From Cryptomeria japonica (lineage: Eukaryota; Streptophyta; Pinopsida; Cupressales; Cupressaceae), in contig NW_026729203.1 in assembly GCF_030272615.1 (NCBI RefSeq), forward strand, positions 77,501 to 141,500: 64,000 bases of DNA, read 5' to 3'. The notes beneath the pieces were generated by a model. The model saw only the letters and a list, made by a program, of their open reading frames with translations. It searched no databases and was not told the origin of the DNA. Positions 36,135-46,260 of this stretch are shown here, in pieces (the stretch's first letter is position 1; every line of letters starts with the position of its first letter). A program made the position numbers and the translations under genes.

Positions 36135-36460
36135 GCCAGCCTGTGCTCTTATACGCTGATGATATTGTTATTCTTGCTTCAACTATTTACGATCTTCACA
36201 AGCAACTCAAAGTTCTCTAGCATTTATGCCAAAAATATGAGCTTTTCGTTAATATTGATAAAACCAAGATTATTCTAATGAGATCTAAGAAAAGCCTAAT
36301 ATAATAGAAGGGCTCCTCCAATTTTGTATGGTGATAACACCCTTGAATAAGTTCAATCTCACAAATACTTAGGCATCAATTGAAATTGCCATTGAAATTG
36401 GAACCATAGTGTCCAGAAGAGAATCCTCGGCGGTTGGAAAGCTTACTATGGTCTTTCAAA
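36135..36460 (+). mobile_element. LINE-type (non-LTR) reverse transcriptase fragment
   Basis: Reading through in-frame stops gives LLYADDIVILAS with the YADD catalytic box at 36152-36163. After it come a KYELFVNIDKTKI-like segment, a SHKYLGIN motif near 36355-36380 and GGWKAYYGL near 36430-36455. This order is typical of the reverse-transcriptase domain of plant LINEs. It is broken by at least two stop codons and small frameshifts and lacks endonuclease and 3' tail, so it is a pseudogene fragment. It lies between the copia fragment and the 156-bp tandem array, in the same nuclear-type island. Confidence 0.82.
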
Positions 36461-36540
36461 TCTATGTCTTCATTTTGATGGGTGTTCTCACTAGCCAAGT
36501 TGTGATTCCGGATGTTACCCTTGGCCTTGGATACTTTTGG

Positions 36541-37060
36541 ATTGGTTATGAGCCTTTGTTGCTTTCTTCTCTACCTCGGTTTGATTCCCTTTGGTGGGTT
36601 GGCCTCTTATTGGTTCGGCTGTAGGCTTGTACACAGTTCATTAGAACTTAGCCGCCATCCAGCGTGTGACTTTCTGAGAGTATTGCATTGATTGGATTGG
36701 TTATGAGCCTTGACTCCTTTCTTCTCTACCTCGGTTCAATTCCCTTTAGGGGGCTGGCTTCTTTGTGGGGGTAGGTTGTGGGCTAGTACAAAGTGCATTA
36801 AGACTTGTCGCTTGTGCCACTGTGTTACGTTTGAGAGTCATGCATTGGCTGGATTGGTTATGAGCCTTTGCTCCTTTCTTCTCTACCTCGGTTTGGTTCG
36901 CTCTAGGGGCTGGCCTCTTCTTGAGTGGACTATAGGCTAGTATACAATGCATTTGGACTTAGCTGCCATCCAGCGTGTTACTTGGAAAGAGAATCATGCA
37001 TTCGCTGGATTGGTTATGAGCTTTTGCTCCTTTCTTTTCTACCTCGGCCCGCTGGCCACT
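36541..37060. repeat. 156-bp tandem array, about 3.3 copies
   Basis: Units start with ATTGGTTATGAGC at 36541, 36696, 36853 and 37009, giving periods of 155-157 bp. Each unit contains TTTCTTCTCTACCTCGG and ends with a GCATTGxxTGG-type segment. The copies have diverged by substitutions and small indels, and the last is truncated near 37057. It looks like a decaying satellite or minisatellite of nuclear type, placed immediately after the LINE fragment. No coding function is apparent. Confidence 0.88.
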
Positions 37061-38420
37061 TAATGGGTGTTATCACGCAAATCTGCACCGAAAAGGCAAA
37101 CAAATTTGAGCGATGACTGTAGGTGATAACGCCCTGTCACTTGCTAAACACCTCTCCGTTCGGGCTAGTGCTTTTCCAGTGACAAGGGTTGCTTCCGTTG
37201 GGACGATTCAGCTCCAAGCCTATGCATAAATGAAATATTCGAAGTTGAAGCAAGGGATTTTGGGCTTTTGCGGATAGACAACATGCGTAGTTGGTAACGG
37301 GCTTTGATCCCTGATAGATAGGGAGAGATAAGCATTTCGCCTGTGTAAAGTTTATGGCTGTGGCCTTGTTGATTAATCAAAATATAGAATTACTTCCTAT
37401 ATAAAGTCCATCAATGTATTACTGTTTTGAAGGTCTTTTCCCTATAGTATTTGGCTAAATGAGTTCATAGATAGGTTTTCAAATAATAGAAAAAGAACTT
37501 ATTTTCACCAACTACTTCCGGTTATAGCGGTAGGCGAAGCGTATAGTGGTGGATAGCGTTAGTTAGAGGTGGATAAGCGTTAGTCGTTTTTTTTACGTTG
37601 TGGGCCCTCATGCTTCTGCGTGAGAGTTTTTTTCATGAGGCTTTTTAGCTTCATGCATTTTCTAATGGTCAGTATCGTATTTTAATGCGTGGTGTTACTT
37701 TGTCTTTCCTCATGCTTAGGTGTGAGAGGCACATTAGGCGGGCGGCTTAATCGCTTCATGCATTCGGAGGAGATACTTCACCTCTGCATGCTAATGAGCA
37801 GATGGTGGTACCGGACCAAGACCGAGAGAATATCTAGCGGCAAGCCCGAACCAGCAAGCCCGTTTCCTCGAACCCAGTAAGTCTCTAGGGGAAGGGAACT
37901 CGATGCCAGAAAGAGAATATTCGTTGGCGTGTTAATTCCTTTGAGACTGAATCGCTTCATGCATTTTGGTATGGTGGGTATATCCATTCTAAAAGCCAGT
38001 AAGTAAGTAAGGTAAGGCGTAACGGATTGAAAGCCATAAGGCGTAACGTATTGGATGGAAAGTCGTAGCATATTGAAAGCCCCCTTACTTACAACTAATA
38101 GCCCAAACAAACGTATTGAAAGCTAGGCGTAACATAGGAAAAGACCTTAGGAAAAGGATACCAAATGAGAAGAGGATTGACCATAAAAATAAGAAGGATT
38201 GAAAAGAATCTATCCGCACATATCCCTGTGGTGAATCGCCGGGCTCTCCCGAGCATGGGACTGACAACCATATGGAGAGTGGTCATTGAAGGCTACCGCA
38301 TACCGCAAGATGCTAAATGACCCTGCTAAGATAGAAGCAGGGCCAACTCTATTACTTTTACCCTCGTGGTGGTACAACATAGCTGACCAACTTCGTAACT
38401 GTTGACTCGGGTTGTTTTGA
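37061..38420. other. Unassigned nuclear-type DNA
   Basis: No gene recognised. The GCGTAACG(T/G)ATTG(G)AAAG word recurs four or five times at 38015-38140. The minus-strand frames near 38085-38286 are hydrophobic, but I know no match. Confidence 0.45.
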
Positions 38421-38424
38421 CTCC

Positions 38425-38471
38425 ATATGGAAAACTCAGTCCAAAAGGTAGGATATGGAAAACTCAGTCCA
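38425..38471. repeat. 19-bp direct repeat
   Basis: ATATGGAAAACTCAGTCCA occurs at 38425-38443 and again at 38453-38471, separated by nine bases. The copies are identical. Confidence 0.85.
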
Positions 38472-38853
38472 GTCCTCAGGTAGGAGGATAAAACGAGTTG
38501 GGCAAGGATTTTATTGCTATCTGCGGATAAGGCGAGTGGTACTCCCTGTTTTCGGGTGATTCACCCCACTACACTCGCGGAACTTGATGAGCGGAAGTCC
38601 GGGGGATCGCCCTCACGATACCTATCTGAGGGTAGATCCTCTTGTTCTGCGCGATTAGGCGGGTTCTAATCGGGAGAGTAAAACGATTAGTTTGGGTGGA
38701 ATTGATTCTGATATCAGAATGAGCGGACGTCCTCCGTATATAAGAAACGGGTTTATACTAGTCACCTATGTTGGGAGTCATTGCTAGGAAAGTCATGCTT
38801 CGTAAACCTTCCATGGAGTTACGACTTACTTATGGTTCCTTGGCTGGCTTTCT

Positions 38854-39004
38854 GCACTTATCTCCCTGGCTAGTTACCAGGAGCATACGAGTCATTACTT
38901 ACTTAAGATTGGGCCATACCCCTACTCTTCGGTGTTGTGCTTTCTCTTTATGCACTTATCTCCCAGTTACCGAGGGCAGTCATTACTAGAGATTGGGCCG
39001 TACC
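38854..39004. repeat. Direct repeat pair, 98-bp offset
   Basis: Two related segments, 38854-38920 and 38952-39004, share GCACTTATCTCCC, AGTTACC, AGTCATTACT and GATTGGGCC. The second has lost small pieces. Nearby text (39030-39070) repeats GACTTACCC as well. No function is evident. Confidence 0.7.
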
Positions 39005-41130
39005 TCGTATACTTAGGTAGGGGCTTGGGAAAGACTTACCCGGGGCTACTCAAAGACTTACCCAGCCCCGTCTTCACTTACTTACCCTCCCGAGAACTCT
39101 CTCACGCGAGAGGCAAGCTCGTTATTCCTTACCTGCAGGGGCCTATTCGATTTCCTGCCTCCCTCACATTCGCCTCGTGAGGTAGAAGGGAGCTAAGGTA
39201 CCTGCTACTGAATCGCTATAAACACAGGCAGGATAGATGGCGTGAAGAAGCCACCTCCCCCTGATCATATCCGTTCCTCCATAGGCAGGAGACAATCCCA
39301 CTTATGCCATTCTCAGGCCAAGGCAATAGAGCGGAAAATGGATGTGATAGACCTATAACGGACGGGCACTACTATAGATCGGCACGCACAGGCACGGAGG
39401 GGGAAGACCGCATCATTCGAATATGCCCCTATCCCCAAGATACGTCCACTCTTTATAAGCGAAGTAAACCTCTATCCCCAGGGGCAAGAGGGCGTCTACA
39501 TATTCCCATACAGATCTCTGCTCCCCGGGCCTGTATAAGCGGTTTACTCTAATAATATAGATAAGCCGGACGAGAGGAAAATACGATGCCAAGGACTAGC
39601 GCAGAGAGAGCTACGCCTTTACGCTCACATCAAGACGGATTGAATACAGACGGGCGAAGAAACCAAGCATCACACCCTTTCTCGGAGAGTAAAGCATAAA
39701 CTTGCTTCACATACGGAAATACTTTTGCGCCTTGACGAATCGAGATCGAAACAAATCGTAATATTACGATCTTCACGACCTGGGCGAGCCACTCGGCGTA
39801 ATCTCGGGTAATTTGTGTGTTTCCGGTGTAGTGTGTAATGGCTCATCAGCAGTCGCTCACCGAAGGTATACCACAAACCGGTAGCTCGGGTTAGTGAGTG
39901 GGAGTGCGGGTCCTCACAAAGTGGCTGCCGTGCTATTCAACGAGTTTAGGTTTGTCAGAAACTCCGAACCAACTCTCTTTCCCAAGGCTACACCAAAAGT
40001 GAGTCTCACGGGTGTTGACCTCCGGTGGGGCTGCTGAGCCTTCCGGGTTGTTGCACATCGAGTAGTAGCATTTCTAGTTGTCGCACGATACTACTTACGA
40101 TTTTACGAGACACCTTATTCTTTCTCGACGAACCTTACGAGCCATGCGATAGCGACCATACCCGCAATGCTTAAACGTGTTCAACTTGTTACACTTCGCC
40201 TGAGCCTTATTCAACAAGTAGCGAATACAAGAGCCAGACTGATCCGGGTTATTCTGATCCGGATCATCGGCCGTAGGGCAACGAAGAAGACCACCCGTAA
40301 GCTTCCCCCGCAAGCGTTATTGGCCTTGGCATGCCCCGTAATCGCTCTGAGGCGGCCATATGGCGTCTCTTGGCATTACTCGTAAACGCCTTGGCACAGC
40401 ATTTTAATTGCACGGTGTGTGGTTATGCATTATACGTCATAGCGCACGTCACTGAATGGCTCGGAAGGCTGCTTAGCACGGATTATTCTCAGCATGGGGA
40501 TATGGCTCAGTCGCTGCTCTGCATTGCATTACACGTCATGGCACCACGGTAAGCTGCTCTGCACGGCATTGGCACGGACACTTGGGCACATAGGTATTGT
40601 AAGTAACCTGTATAGCCAGACTAGTTTGTGATTTGATTATCCGCTCTAGCCAGCAGAGTAGCCCTCAGAACTATGCTTTCTTTTCGCTCTTATTAACACC
40701 GCCTTTCCTTATCTACTCAAATTGGGCTAGGGGAAAAAGAGCTATTAAGAATCGATGCCGCTTTAAGAAACACTAGATATAAAGAGAACAAGGCTTGGGG
40801 GGCGAAGACAAAGACAACCGCCCTCCTGATCTACCGCATTTTGATCTGATGTCTAAATTGATCCTAATCTGCCCATCACTAAGTCGGCTTTACATCCCGA
40901 ATCAAGATCGATGGACCACACTCGGGGGACTTATGACTAGTGTTATTGGGGAGAAATCGAGACACGACCTGCCGGCCTGCTCTCGGCTTCCCTTTTATCC
41001 CCGTTATTGGAGAGGGGGAGAAGCACAGTGTTCATCAGAGTGTAGGTGCCTTTAAAGCGATATTGACCTAGTAACCATGTCCTTATCAGTCCAATCAAAA
41101 TATCCCATTAGTCACTTAGTTCAATAATGA
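39005..41130. other. Unassigned nuclear-type DNA
   Basis: About 2.1 kb free of micro-elements. GCA(T)TATACGTCAT and GCACGGCATTGGCACGG words repeat loosely at 40400-40580. I see no tRNA, plastid gene or mitochondrial gene. The frames at 39670-39876 and 40095-40385 are not recognised. Confidence 0.45.
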
Positions 41131-41475
41131 GGTGCTATGGCGATGGAACAGTTCTAGAGCAACTATCGAGGGGAAATGAGTTGGTAAGACCCGGATTTGG
41201 TGCTATGGTGACGAGGTGGTGAAAGAGCAGCCATCAAGGGGAGACACCGGGATAGAGATCCTTGAAGAGGTGCTATGGAAACGAAACGATTATCGAGCAG
41301 TGACGAAGGGGAGACGGGGGGATAACCCCGATTTCTGCTATTTCAATGGTGCCAGTTATGGAGCAGTTACGAAGAGGAGATGCTTGGGGAGATAACTCTA
41401 ATAACTGCTATTGGGGTGGGGCAGTTGTGAAGCAGTTCTCGAGGGAATAAGGGCGGTGCAAGACCGTGTCGACTA
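41131..41475. repeat. 65-70-bp degenerate tandem array, five units
   Basis: Units begin at about 41131, 41199, 41269, 41334 and 41404 with GGTGCTATGG or a derivative. Each then carries a GAGCAGT..ACGAAGGGGAGA-like middle and a GGATAA-like end. The periodicity is clear although the copies are well diverged. The array lies just beyond the 3' end of the gypsy relic, inside the nuclear-type island, and encodes nothing recognisable. Confidence 0.8.
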
Positions 41476-41514
41476 GATATATAGGCGGTGTTATAAGTCC
41501 TAACGCTCCTGGTT

Positions 41515-43891
41515 TTATAAGTCGCTCACTGCCCAATTCAAATATCCATTCAAATTGAGGAAAATTGCCTGGGACTGCTCGCTTGAATTTGGAGAGCTTG
41601 TCTGGAGGGCGAGGAAGTCCGGAACAACTTCGACGCGGAAGAGATCGGCATCAGGCAGTTCATTGACTATCCCTTTGCCTCCCCATGATGTACGCATGAG
41701 AGGTGATCGGGCCCAATGTTATTCTTGCCTGTTTTCACCACCACCTGGAAGTCGAACTCTTGGAACAATAACAACCATCGACAAATCCATCCTTCCGGTA
41801 CTGACTTATTTACCAAGTATTTCAATGCAGAATGGTATGTAGAGAACTTAAACGGATGGCCAATAAGATAATCGAAGGATTTCTGAAGGGCAGTAACCAT
41901 TGCCAACCCTTCACGCTCCGTGGTAGTGTAATTGTGTTCCGCTCGTGAAAGTTTCCTGCTCGTAAAGTACATCGGATGATCAAGAGTGCCCTCCCTTGGT
42001 TGTGCCAAAACATTACCCAGCGCGATGCCGGAGGCATCCACATGCACATGGAAGGTCCTTCCCCAATCAGGTAACATGAAGATGGGCGCAGAGACCATTC
42101 AGTGTTTCAACTCAATGAAAACATGCTTCACAGTCGGAAGACCATGCAACTAGGACCCCTTTGCATAGCAAGTCCTCCATTGGCACTGTTAGCTCTGCAT
42201 ATCCCCTGATGAACCTGCGGTAGTAGCCCGTATGACCCAAGGTGGACCATAGTGCTGACACTGTGCCTGGCACTAGCAGATTGACAATGCAAAGATCTTA
42301 GCTGGACTAAAGAAAAAAACTTCCTGACACACAATATGCCCCGCCGAACAAAGATCTTATGCACTTTTTCATGTTGAATGACAACTGCATTTCCAACACT
42401 TGTCCAACATCAAGCAAAGCTTTACAGCATGGTCCTTGAGCATGCTAGATATAGTCCAATCATCTAGGTAGACATCCATCAATTTTTGATCTAGTCCTAG
42501 AAAGCCACAACCAAAACCCTCTCAAATACCGAAGGGGCCTTCTTTAGGCCAAAAGGCATCAGCATAGGAGCCCCATTCCATAGCAAAGGTCGTTTTTTTA
42601 TTATCTTATTCCGCCGGATCTGGTGATACCTGGAAAACAAATCGGTAAATGAATATGCTTTTTTCCCTGCAAACTTTTCTAGGATCTCATCACTGAAAGG
42701 CATTGGGAAGGGGTCATGTACATAGGCCTCATTCAATCCGTGAAAGTCAACACAGACGCGGATGCCGCCTGTATTTTTTCCCTGTATAATGATCGGACTA
42801 ATCTAATCTAATTCTTCCGATTCACCCTGCCTCCAACATCTTGTGGGGGGTTCTATATTGCTCAAGGCTCCCTCTTGTTTAACCTATTCCTTGTAATGGG
42901 GGTTCATCCTGTATGGCCTTTTCTTAATAGGTCGGGTGCCAGGCTTTAGCTCGATCTTCATATAACCTATATCACTGACCATGCCTTTCATTTAACCAAA
43001 ACTGTAGGTAAACAGATCAACATACTCATAGAGCAGACCTACAATCTTTGCGACTGTCTGCTCATCCCAATAGTCACCTATCACTGCGAACTGGGTTCCT
43101 CCATGGTGCCAATATTAATCTGCTACGTGCATAAGGGATGATTGCAATACATCGGGTCGCTTGTACCTCCTTTATCCTGCACCACCCTGCAACCTTCTGT
43201 CCCCTGAAACCGCAGATGTTGAAGCGGGATCGACCTAAGAGGATCCACCCCTGCATGCAGGGATGTATTCATGATCTGTATCCGCGGGAATCTCCCCTGT
43301 GGAGTGCGCTTCTGTATAACCTACAATCAGACACTATGGATGCTTTGTCTGCGGTAAACTCTGTGTGCGCCGAACCATTTGACCAAAATGCATGGTCTCC
43401 CTGCATAGTTGGAAAGTAACGCAGAACCTTTCCTGTAGTTGTGACCAACAGCACGTCCACTGTTGCATTTCCTCATTCCGGTCCCAGTTCCTCGGTAATG
43501 GCTCTAAGGTGTGCATGAATTGATGCACCCATTGCTGAGGAGTTGGAATGGCTTGAGCTATCCACTGCATTTCACAACTACCCACATGTTCCAATGGGTC
43601 GGTGCTGCCACTGTAGTGACATGGTACTGGTGTTGGAACTGTAGCCGGACCCTAAAATTTTCAAAAAGTGTCTGCAACCAGAGATAGATCTAACACTGCA
43701 ACCCAATGCTTAAACACAACCTGTTCTTCGAAAAGAGCCATAAAGCTCATAGCATCCGTCGTACCATCAAACCTCGGTGGATCTTTCACGAATGTACATT
43801 CGTCCTCGACGTAACAAAGTACGTTTACCGAAGCTAAAACCTTCCGTCTCCGGCCCTGTTTCCTACCTCCCCAGGCAGCCCACAGGGTCAT
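41515..43891 (-). mobile_element. Ty3/gypsy LTR-retrotransposon relic (gag, RT, RNase H)
   Basis: Read on the minus strand from 43891 to 41515, the parts are in element order. A gag-like segment contains PPRFDGTTDAMSF (about 43770). A second gag piece has HTLEPLPRNW (about 43500). RT starts with GGIRVCVDFHGLNEAYVHDP (about 42770-42710), then YSFTDLFSRYHQI, a frame-broken stretch and MPFGLKKAP. The catalytic YLDD lies near 42456-42472. A frameshifted LGH/GYYR-type segment follows near 42250-42200, then RNase H in an open frame at 41667-42098. RNase H has D21 (HVHVDASG), E61/E63 (TTEREGLA) and D131 (GPDHLS), but Tyr88 replaces the Asp expected in the T-D-H-S motif. Several stops and shifts show it is dead. 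No LTRs or integrase were found. Confidence 0.92.
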
Positions 43892-44280
43892 TCCCCTCCA
43901 GCTAATTTCTTTAAGATAATGGCGTGGCGGGGAGATCCTCGGGTAATTTCGTAGTACTGCTTTCGGTAACTAGCCAGTTGATCGAGATAAGTGCATAAAG
44001 ACAGCCAAGGAAATAGCCATAACTCCCAAGCAATAGACGAATGCCGGGGAAGCAAAAACTGTATCAAAGAGGCCTTCGGGAATGCCTTGCTATGACTTAT
44101 GTCACGAAGTGTGCACCTAACGACTCGGGCGCCTAATAGCAGTAGTGTTGTTATGGAGTGGGCGTCTACTGGGGTATCGGGTTATGGTCAAATAAGCGGC
44201 GGCAATTTTTCTGACATTCGCCGCTTTTTTGAAGCGGATAGCTTAGACCGCTGTTCGACGATTTCTAGAAGTTTCTTCTC
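43892..44280. other. Right flank of the nuclear-type island
   Basis: Unassigned. CCGCTTTTTTGAAGCGG at 44221-44237 is a six-base-pair hairpin. Micro-elements resume at 44281 with a family B copy, giving a sharp right border. Confidence 0.5.
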
Positions 44281-44720
44281 GATTCTATACGTAACATGCC
44301 CGGCTAGTTCCCGGGTGGGAGGGAATAATAGTTGTAGGCATGTGTAGTATAGAATATAGGAAATTTGCCAACACGGGTGTTCATGTGGAAACTATAGGCT
44401 CTTCAGTGGCCCCCTACTATTTGAAGGGAAACGCTTCTTCTTTGACCCGGGAAACGCTTCATTTTACCTTATTCTAGCAAGCTGATTATTCTATAGAATT
44501 GTTCAACTATTATTCCCTATGCACCACAACATGGCATAAGCCTGCTAGCCCTTCAAATAGTAGGGGCGGAACTAGAGGGCTAGACTAGTATCGATTCTAT
44601 ACGTAACATGCCAACGGCAGCCCCCACCCTAGTCGACTAGTAGGGGCTCCCCCTACCCCTACCAATAGAATAGCCCGCCCAATAACAACTATGATGGGGG
44701 GGGCGGGGCATTTGTGTTTT
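44281..44720. repeat. Micro-element cluster at the island border
   Basis: Family B copies at 44281-44300 and 44593-44612 and a decayed one near 44336. Family C at 44470 and 44548, and family A variants (CCCCTACTATTTGAAGGG and its inverse) at 44411 and 44556. No gene. Confidence 0.8.
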
Positions 44721-44980
44721 ATACATGCTTCCTACCCACTCCTTCAACCAAAGCAGCTGCCCTTTACTGGGGTGGATGGGAGGCTATAGGGGGGCCGCCA
44801 GAACCATTGGTGGTGAGACTGCTCACTTTGTTTCTGCTTCTGGTGGATCTATTTAGCCAATTGGGTCTTTGTCTCGAACAGGCTCTGAATCTGGCTATCG
44901 ACCTGGTTCTTGATACTGTAGGCTCTCTAATTGGATGTGCTACGGTTTGGATGGTTTCAGTGGCCTGGGCATGAGGTGGC
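44720..44980 (-). pseudogene. Protein-like low-complexity relic, block 16
   Basis: Minus-strand DPPEAETK followed by a TGA or TAG-type break, and REPTVSRTRS text. The same DNA is open on the plus strand with a hydrophobic, Leu-rich reading, which I take to be the antisense of the repeat. Confidence 0.35.
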
Positions 44981-45399
44981 TAGGGGGCTAGGTGTGCCTT
45001 AGTTCGGGCTCGTTAGGTTGAGAAGAGTCGGTAGGTGCATCAATGGCAGCATGTGGTTGTATCGGTATCTCGACATCGGGGTTACGGGTGCTAGCTTCGA
45101 CGATTGTGGGTTTCTTTCATCACGGTAGGTTGTAGCGTGATGGGCTTTTGGTCGCCCAATATGCTCGTGTGTTGGCTGGGGAGAGTAAACTGTCTATGCA
45201 CTTTTATCCGCCGCCTTTGATGCTGCGCGCTCGGATGCTGGCTCCGCCGGCTGCTTTGCTCTTCTTATGCCCCGAAAACTGGAGGAAACTGGGCGGCTAA
45301 TTGGATCTGATAAACGAGCTGGGGTATCGCTAATGATCAAAACACGAGCAAACACGGCTTATTATGGCCCGTAGGGGGGCAGCAGGACCGGTTTTAACC

Positions 45400-45640
45400 C
45401 CTTAGAATAGTAGGGATTCCTCAGTTGCGGTTGACCTGGTTCCAGCACCAGGGTGGCACCATTAGCAGCAGAGAAAGCATCTAAGCCGTCAGTAGCAGAG
45501 GAACTTAAACGATTATGTATCATAGTTATAGGCAATAGAGCGCTTGACCTTCTTTTTTCGGATCCAGGCCCATAACTCATTGTTCTTATTGGCCCAGCGA
45601 CAGATCGAGTTGGAGATTGAGATAAGGTGGTTATTCGAAA
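45400..45640 (+). pseudogene. Protein-like low-complexity relic, block 17
   Basis: Triplets give RVAPLAAEKASKPSVAEEL (45450-45505) next to a VAVDLVPAP reading in another frame. A family A element (CCCTTAGAATAGTAGGG, about 45400) abuts it. Confidence 0.4.
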
Positions 45641-46049
45641 CGACGGACGACAGGTGCTTGCTGGAATGCATCAGAGTATAGCCCCTACTATTCTAAGGGC
45701 GCATGCAAACCACTTATCCTGGTTCAGAGAGGAGCGTAAATGAACAGGTGTTTCCCGAATCGAGACCTCCCCAAACGACGGTATCTGGAAAGTCCAGGTG
45801 TGAGCAAACGGAGATAACTCCCGGATCAATCTGTTGAGCTAGTCCCTGTAGCGAATGATGCTAGTCGTACCGCCCATAGAATAGTAGGGCGATGATTTAT
45901 GATTATGATCATGATAGGGATAATTGCGTAATGATGGACTGACCAATATGGTGTGGTGACTATGTAGCGATAGTTCGGGCCCGGTCGGGAGCGATGCTTT
46001 ATCGTGGAGGTACGTTCGGTGCATCACTTACTCTGGGTATAGTTTAATG

Positions 46050-46260
46050 GGTATAGATCGATATCGAGATCCAAACATTGTTATGGGTTCAGATCCGATT
46101 CCAGGGTAAGCTACTAGGTTTCATATCCTCCGGAACCATTTGACCCCGTAGCGAGGGCAGAGGCACCAGCAGTAGAGCCCCGGGCCGGAGTTTCTTAATA
46201 ACAAGCGTCTATAGATCGAGTAGCAGAACCAACATACCTCAACATCCCTTGTTCTGGTTA
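46050..46260 (+). pseudogene. Protein-like low-complexity relic, block 18
   Basis: GATATCGAGATCC, GAGGCACCAGCAGTAGAG and GATCCCATTGG words give EAPAVEP-like text in short frames. Assignment is by composition. Confidence 0.3.
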
